Origin: Betaproteobacteria bacterium RIFCSPLOWO2_02_FULL_62_17
Lineage (GTDB): Bacteria; Pseudomonadota; Gammaproteobacteria; Burkholderiales; SG8-39
Length of the DNA: 9,839 bases
NCBI GenBank assembly: GCA_001770355.1
Contig: MEQV01000211.1
Coordinates: forward strand, 630-10,468
Direction of reading: 5' to 3'
The notes under the pieces were generated by a model that did no database searches, had not been told where the DNA came from, and was given only the letters and a program-made list of their open reading frames with translations. A program made the position numbers and the translations under genes. Of the stretch, positions 5,797 through 9,839 are shown one piece after another (the first letter of the stretch is position 1; the number at the start of each line of letters is the position of its first letter).

Positions 5797-8320
5797 TGGT
5801 CCGATTCAATTGCAGCAAATAGTTGGAAAGCGCCAGTCTGACAGCGTCAAACTCCTCCCGCAAACCGCGCGCAATTTTGCGCATCTGGGTTTGCACCTCC
5901 TGATCGCTCATCGCGCCAATCCGGCTGCAATACTGCGTAAGGCGGTCAGCGCCGACGCTGGCGACCGATCCCTTGAGCGCGTGCAGCAGCGCTCGAAATT
6001 CACCCGTCGAAAGCTTTTGCTCCCTGTCGATCCTGGACAGAATCTGCAATGAATCCTTGATAAACGCGTCGATCAGCTTTTGCATGAAATCGCTGCCCGA
6101 ACCCAACTCCTCCAGCAGCCTTATGGTATCGAGATTCAGTATCTCAGGCGCCCCCGCGACAGAAACCACGGAACGCCGCGGCGTCGTGATCGGCACCTGA
6201 CCCGCTGCTTCACCTCTTGCGCATAGCTCGGCGACCGTGTCCAGAAGCCGGGTGGCTTCGATGGGTTTCGACAGGAACGCGTCCGCGCCGGCATCGGTCG
6301 CTTCAGTCTTCATTTCCGGCGCGACATCCGCAGACAAGATCATCACCGGAATTCGATCCTGACCGGTATAGAGAAAACGCAATGCCTTGAGCGCCTCCAA
6401 GCCCCCCATTTTGGGCATATTGCGATCCAGCACCGCCAGATCAAAACGGTCCGTTTCCAGCGCATCCAACACCTGTTCCCCATTTTCCACCAGGACAACC
6501 TTATGGCCGGCGCGTTCCAGAATCTTTTGAATCACGGTTCGATTCGCGGCATTGTCGTCCGCGACAAGAATTCGGTAAGTGCGCGATCCCTCGCGGCGCT
6601 TCAGATAATCCGACAGGAACACCACATCACGGCGCTCGACCTCTTCCACGGATGCGGAAACGGCATGCAGGGCGTTGAACAGGAGTTTCTTGTCCACCGG
6701 ATAGGCAAGCACCACGTTGCGTCCGCCGGCCACGCTTTCCGTCGCCCCCTCTGCCGCGTAATTCGGGATCGCAATCACAGCCGGCAACGCGGGCAGGTGC
6801 GCATCTTTTCGCAATTGCGCCAATATTGTCTGTGCGTCTCGTGCCGACGGCGCGAAAATCATCGCGCTATGAGGCGCCGGCGCGATACTGATTTCGCCAA
6901 GTGCATGCTCGGCCGCGTCGGCGACAGTCCCTACCCAATGTGCCTTCGCGCCCCATCCTGCCAGCATGTCCGGGATTGCGCGTGCGTCCTCATCTGGAAA
7001 TGCCACAACATATACCCGCGCGCCCGCCAGATCGCCCGCCGCCTGGCCATTTACGCCGGTCTGCTTTGTCAGCGCCAGTTCAAACCAGAAAGTGGTGCCC
7101 AAGCCGACGGCGCTCTCCAGGCCCATTCGCCCGCCCATGAGTTCCACCAGCTGTTTTGCGATCGTTGTGCCTAGACCGGTTCCACCAAAGCGGCGGCTGG
7201 TGCTCTCGTCGGCTTGCGCAAAACTGTCGAAGATCCTCCGTTGCGCGTCCGCGGATATGCCAATGCCGGTATCGCGAACGGAAAACTTCAATTTTGTCGT
7301 CGACACATCCTCATCGATCAAGGAGACGTGCACCGTGATCGAACCCGCTTCCGTGAACTTGATCGCGTTTCCGATCAAATTGATAAGCACCTGCCGCAAA
7401 TGATGCGGATCGCCGCGAAGCGAGGGGGTCACCTGCGGCATTATGGAGACAATCAACTCCAGGCCTTTATCCTTGGCCTGCTGAATCAGAATCTTTGTCG
7501 TACTGTTGATCAGCGCATGCAGATCGAATTCAGTGTCCTCAATCGAGAGTTTGCCCGCCTCGATCTTTGAAAAATCGAGGACATCCTCGATCAATTCGAG
7601 CAATACCCTGGAGGAGCCGGTCAGTGTCTGCAGCATGTCGATTTGTTCGCGATCCAACGGGGTATCACGCAACAGCCCGCCCATGTTCACAATGGCGTTC
7701 AAAGGCGTCCGCATCTCGTGGCTGACAACCGAGACAAAGCGCCGCTTTGCCTTGTTCGCCGCTTCCGCCTTGGCCACGGCCGCCCACATGCGTTTAACCA
7801 ATGTCAGCGCGTAAAGTGACAGCACCGCCATGCCAAACAGCAATCCCAGGCCCGCGCTGAGTTGCGACTGCCAGAACGTGCTCGAGGCCAGAACGATGCT
7901 AAAACCGGTCAGCGAAAATCCAAGGGACGCGAGCAGGTAAGGCGCGCCATATCGAAACCCGTTGGCGAGGGTGATCCAGAAATAAATCAGAAAAAGCGGC
8001 ATGGCGTGAAAATCGGCGACCACCATGAAGAAAGTGGCGGCCCCGGAATCAAGCATCGCGCCCAGAATGCGCCGGACCCGCGAAATCCCGGGCTGCACAA
8101 GAATACTCACGAAAATCGCCAGGGCCAGGGTCAGAAACGCCACCATCGCGCCCAGGTAAACGAGATCGGCTTCCAATGCCGCACCGCTGTGAATGAACGA
8201 GCCTGGCAGCAGGTAGAAAAACAGGGTCACACCGACTGCAAGCCTGATCAATGCCTGTTCGTGCTCGGAATCCGGCCGATTTCGCAATCGTTCCCGCAAT
8301 GTCAGAAGGATCTGCTTCAT
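5786..8320 (-). CDS. rpfC: RpfC-type membrane hybrid sensor histidine kinase for DSF (HisKA-HATPase-pseudoreceiver-receiver-Hpt)
   Basis: The product has 844 residues. The start ATG 8320 overlaps the rpfG stop (ATGA), implying translational coupling. Residues 1-22 resemble the DSF-sensing N-terminus of Xanthomonas RpfC (RPDSEHEQ at 15-22). Five hydrophobic segments follow at about 23-45, 52-75, 85-112, 125-146 and 153-176. HisKA has phospho-acceptor His201 in SHEMRTPLN; the ATPase domain has LINLIGNAIKF (312-322), DTGIGIS (350-356) and GGTGLGTTIAKQ (379-390). Residues 433-556 have receiver-like strand spacing and an end motif YPVDKKLLFNAL, but lack the DD pair and phospho-acceptor Asp: a degenerate receiver. 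A canonical receiver spans about 583-700 (DD 588-589, Asp632 in VLDRNMP, Lys685 in SKP). The Hpt domain has His780 in LLHALKGS. In the known pathway RpfC autophosphorylates on sensing DSF, relays to RpfG, and its receiver sequesters RpfF. Xanthomonas RpfC is about 726 residues; the excess equals one receiver domain. Confidence 0.93.
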   Translation of the reverse strand: MKQILLTLRERLRNRPDSEHEQALIRLAVGVTLFFYLLPGSFIHSGAALEADLVYLGAMVAFLTLALAIFVSILVQPGISRVRRILGAMLDSGAATFFMVVADFHAMPLFLIYFWITLANGFRYGAPYLLASLGFSLTGFSIVLASSTFWQSQLSAGLGLLFGMAVLSLYALTLVKRMWAAVAKAEAANKAKRRFVSVVSHEMRTPLNAIVNMGGLLRDTPLDREQIDMLQTLTGSSRVLLELIEDVLDFSKIEAGKLSIEDTEFDLHALINSTTKILIQQAKDKGLELIVSIMPQVTPSLRGDPHHLRQVLINLIGNAIKFTEAGSITVHVSLIDEDVSTTKLKFSVRDTGIGISADAQRRIFDSFAQADESTSRRFGGTGLGTTIAKQLVELMGGRMGLESAVGLGTTFWFELALTKQTGVNGQAAGDLAGARVYVVAFPDEDARAIPDMLAGWGAKAHWVGTVADAAEHALGEISIAPAPHSAMIFAPSARDAQTILAQLRKDAHLPALPAVIAIPNYAAEGATESVAGGRNVVLAYPVDKKLLFNALHAVSASVEEVERRDVVFLSDYLKRREGSRTYRILVADDNAANRTVIQKILERAGHKVVLVENGEQVLDALETDRFDLAVLDRNMPKMGGLEALKALRFLYTGQDRIPVMILSADVAPEMKTEATDAGADAFLSKPIEATRLLDTVAELCARGEAAGQVPITTPRRSVVSVAGAPEILNLDTIRLLEELGSGSDFMQKLIDAFIKDSLQILSRIDREQKLSTGEFRALLHALKGSVASVGADRLTQYCSRIGAMSDQEVQTQMRKIARGLREEFDAVRLALSNYLLQLNRTTGG

Positions 8321-9456
8321 TGGTTCAGCAGCGCCGCCGTCGAATGCGGCGCTATATCCATGAATTCCCGCTGTATCGCCAGCGTCTGCTCCCTTACCCG
8401 CAGGAATGCGGCCACAAGCTCGGGATCCAAGTGCGTGCTGCTTTGCGCCTGAAGATAGTCAAATGCCTCTGTGGATGTCCATGCCTTCTTGTAGGGCCGG
8501 ATGGAGGTCAAGGCGTCGAACACGTCCGCGACCGCCACGACCCGGGCCGGAAGCGGAATATGGTCTCCAACCAGTCCATGCGGATAACCGGAACCATCGA
8601 ATTTCTCGTGATGCCCCAGGGCAATCAAGGCGCCCATTCGCAGATAGGTCGAGGGACTGTCCTTGAGAATCTCGTACCCTATCTGCGGGTGTGCGCGCAT
8701 CTCGCGCGCCTCCTCATCGGTAAGGCGCGCGGGTTTCAATAATATGTGATCAGGAATTCCGATCTTGCCAATGTCATGCAGGGGCGCCGCCAGTTCAATG
8801 GCTTCGGCCTCATCCCTGGAAAGACCGATGACGTCGGCGATCAATCGCGAGTAGCGGGCCATGCGCAGAATATGGTTACCGGTGTCCGAATCCCGGAATT
8901 CCCCGGCTCGCGCAAGTCTGTACAAGGTTTCTTTTTCGCGCGCCCTGACATCGAGTGTCGCCTCCTGGACCATGTTCTCCAGAAGCCGTTTGCGGTCCTC
9001 CAGAACCAGGTGCTGCCGCCGTAACGTGAGCAGATTGCGGCATCGCGTCATGCATTCACGCGCGTCAACCGGTTTGTGCAGGAAATCGGTGACACCTGCG
9101 TCGAGGGCGGAATAGCGAATCCAGCGCTCATCGTTGACCGTGACCATGACTATGGGCACATGCTCGTACTCGGATAACAGACGCATGCGCCGCACTACCT
9201 CTATGCCATCCATTTCCGGCATCTGAAAATCCACCAGAACCAGGTCGGCCACGCGCTGCGTCGCCCAGCGAATCGCCTCCAGCGGATTCTCGAATGGCTG
9301 AACCAGTATATTGGCGTCGATGCCGCGCACGACCTGCTCCAGTATCGCCCGACTGGTCGATTGGTCATCGATGACAAGCACGGTGTTCTTGATTGCAGAG
9401 ACCGCACGGATCTGGGGCTGCGACATAGCTTGCACGTTCTCGATAGACAGAACCAC
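8317..9456 (-). CDS. rpfG: RpfG-type two-component response regulator, receiver plus HD-GYP cyclic-di-GMP phosphodiesterase
   Basis: The product has 379 residues, close to Xanthomonas RpfG (about 378). The GTG at 9456 is chosen because AGGGG lies 6 bases upstream; ATG 9426 (MSQPQ) is an alternative. Receiver domain, about 23-145: LVIDD (27-31), phospho-acceptor Asp76 in LVLVDFQMPEMDG, Thr106 in VMVTV and Lys128 in HKPV. A coiled linker (RRQHLVLEDRKRLLENMVQ, 146-164) leads to an HD-GYP domain, about 175-370: GNHILRMARYS (193-203), HDIGKIGIPD (227-236), HPQIGYEIL (256-264), HHEKFDGSGYPHGL (282-295) and ARVVAVADVFDALTS (304-318). All metal-binding and GYP residues appear intact, so hydrolysis of cyclic di-GMP on phosphorylation by RpfC is expected. 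It is the first gene of the rpfG-rpfC operon. Xanthomonas has rpfH between these genes; here it is absent. Confidence 0.95.
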   Translation of the reverse strand: MVLSIENVQAMSQPQIRAVSAIKNTVLVIDDQSTSRAILEQVVRGIDANILVQPFENPLEAIRWATQRVADLVLVDFQMPEMDGIEVVRRMRLLSEYEHVPIVMVTVNDERWIRYSALDAGVTDFLHKPVDARECMTRCRNLLTLRRQHLVLEDRKRLLENMVQEATLDVRAREKETLYRLARAGEFRDSDTGNHILRMARYSRLIADVIGLSRDEAEAIELAAPLHDIGKIGIPDHILLKPARLTDEEAREMRAHPQIGYEILKDSPSTYLRMGALIALGHHEKFDGSGYPHGLVGDHIPLPARVVAVADVFDALTSIRPYKKAWTSTEAFDYLQAQSSTHLDPELVAAFLRVREQTLAIQREFMDIAPHSTAALLNQ

Positions 9457-9462
9457 AGCCTA

Positions 9463-9467
9463 CCCCT
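9463..9467 (-). promoter_or_regulatory. Shine-Dalgarno supporting the GTG start of rpfG
   Basis: On the minus strand AGGGG ends 6 bases before GTG 9456. The internal ATG at 9426 has no comparable purine block at proper distance, which favours the 379-residue form. Confidence 0.6.
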
Positions 9468-9508
9468 ATTGACCGATTTCTGTCCAGGCAACGTGCCCAT
9501 CGAGGATC

Positions 9509-9525
9509 ATGGGTATTTTCCCCAT
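9509..9525. repeat. Small inverted repeat upstream of rpfG
   Basis: ATGGG and CCCAT enclose a 7-base loop about 50 bases upstream of the rpfG start, in the 194-base gap between rpfG and the upstream partial gene (9457-9650). It could be an operator half-site pair or part of the leader. No convincing -35/-10 pair was found in the gap. Confidence 0.3.
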
Positions 9526-9650
9526 AACATGGAAATGTTGCGATAGAGTGACGTGATCCGCAATTCCAATGGGGAAAGAAACCGAAAAAGTACTGGAAAT
9601 GGGGAGGGACTCATCCATGTGCCCGGAATCCCCCGTGACGGAAAGCCTGT

Positions 9651-9839
9651 TCAGGACTTCTTGGCGTCGTCTTTTTTCGCACCGGGGAGGAGTTGCGAAC
9701 GGTCGCGCGACAGCGCTTCAATATTGGAATTGGGCACAAGAAATGTCCAGGGTTCCAGCTTGCGCTCGCGCTCCAGGCCAAGCATCCATGCCTTGCGGTT
9801 CTCTTCAAAGGTCTTATCGAGTTTTTCTTTTTCTTCCGC
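9651..9839 (-). CDS. C-terminal end of an unrecognised highly charged protein (partial; N-terminus beyond right edge)
   Basis: The last 62 codons and a TGA stop of a minus-strand gene are present; the frame is open to the window edge. The segment begins with a charged, probably helical stretch (AEEKEKLDKTFEENRK, then GLERERKLEPW) and ends with a lysine- and aspartate-rich tail (GAKKDDAKKS). Codon use resembles that of the neighbouring real genes. No domain is recognisable in this tail. It lies upstream of rpfG on the same strand, but the 194-base gap suggests separate transcription. Confidence 0.65.
   Translation of the reverse strand, partial: AEEKEKLDKTFEENRKAWMLGLERERKLEPWTFLVPNSNIEALSRDRSQLLPGAKKDDAKKS

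Noticed and set aside
6503..7174. Plus-strand open frame of 223 codons inside rpfC
   Set aside because: It is a shadow of the rpfC kinase and receiver region, where the minus strand has unmistakable motifs.
9487..9499. Minus-strand TGGGCACGTTGCC resembling a sigma-54 promoter ahead of rpfG
   Set aside because: The spacing between the GG and GC elements is several bases too short for sigma-54 recognition.

Overview
The window looks like a piece of a GC-rich proteobacterial chromosome, most likely betaproteobacterial. The grounds are high GC with GC-biased third codon positions, a Bug/TctC-type periplasmic binding protein (a family greatly expanded in Burkholderiales), a SirB-family membrane protein and a CYTH-CHAD protein. 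The taxonomic placement is inference. I see no RNA gene, insertion sequence, CRISPR array or phage gene. Nearly all genes lie on the minus strand; the only convincing plus-strand gene is rpfF.

Left part (1-4366, all minus strand): the N-terminal 277 residues of a CYTH-CHAD protein that runs off the left edge; an exported SUMF1/FGE-fold protein without the catalytic cysteines of true formylglycine-generating enzymes; a class I SAM-dependent methyltransferase with a hydrophobic, signal-like N-terminus; a Bug/TctC solute-binding protein with a near-perfect Shine-Dalgarno sequence; and a four-helix SirB2-like membrane protein. These look like ordinary, separately expressed genes, not one pathway.

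Middle (4367-4797): a 431-base divergent intergenic region, richer in A and T than its surroundings. It holds three tandem 11-base repeats just upstream of the SirB-like gene, a strong imperfect palindrome whose right arm can also pair downstream, and a candidate sigma-70 promoter for rpfF.

Right part (4798-9456): a complete DSF (diffusible signal factor) module. rpfF (plus strand) encodes the cis-2-unsaturated fatty acid signal synthase with both catalytic glutamates. Convergent with it is a two-gene operon, rpfG then rpfC, with a 4-base start/stop overlap. RpfC is a five-helix membrane hybrid sensor kinase that retains an N-terminal input segment like that of Xanthomonas RpfC. RpfG is a receiver plus HD-GYP cyclic-di-GMP phosphodiesterase. 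The expected circuit is that RpfF makes the signal, RpfC senses it and relays phosphate through receiver and Hpt domains to RpfG, and RpfG lowers c-di-GMP. The order matches the Xanthomonas rpfF / rpfG-(H)-C cluster, but there is no rpfB or rpfH here, and RpfC carries what appears to be an extra, degenerate receiver domain. The convergent ends are separated by only 52 bases containing two hairpins.

The right edge (9651-9839) holds the last 62 codons of an unrecognised, highly charged protein.
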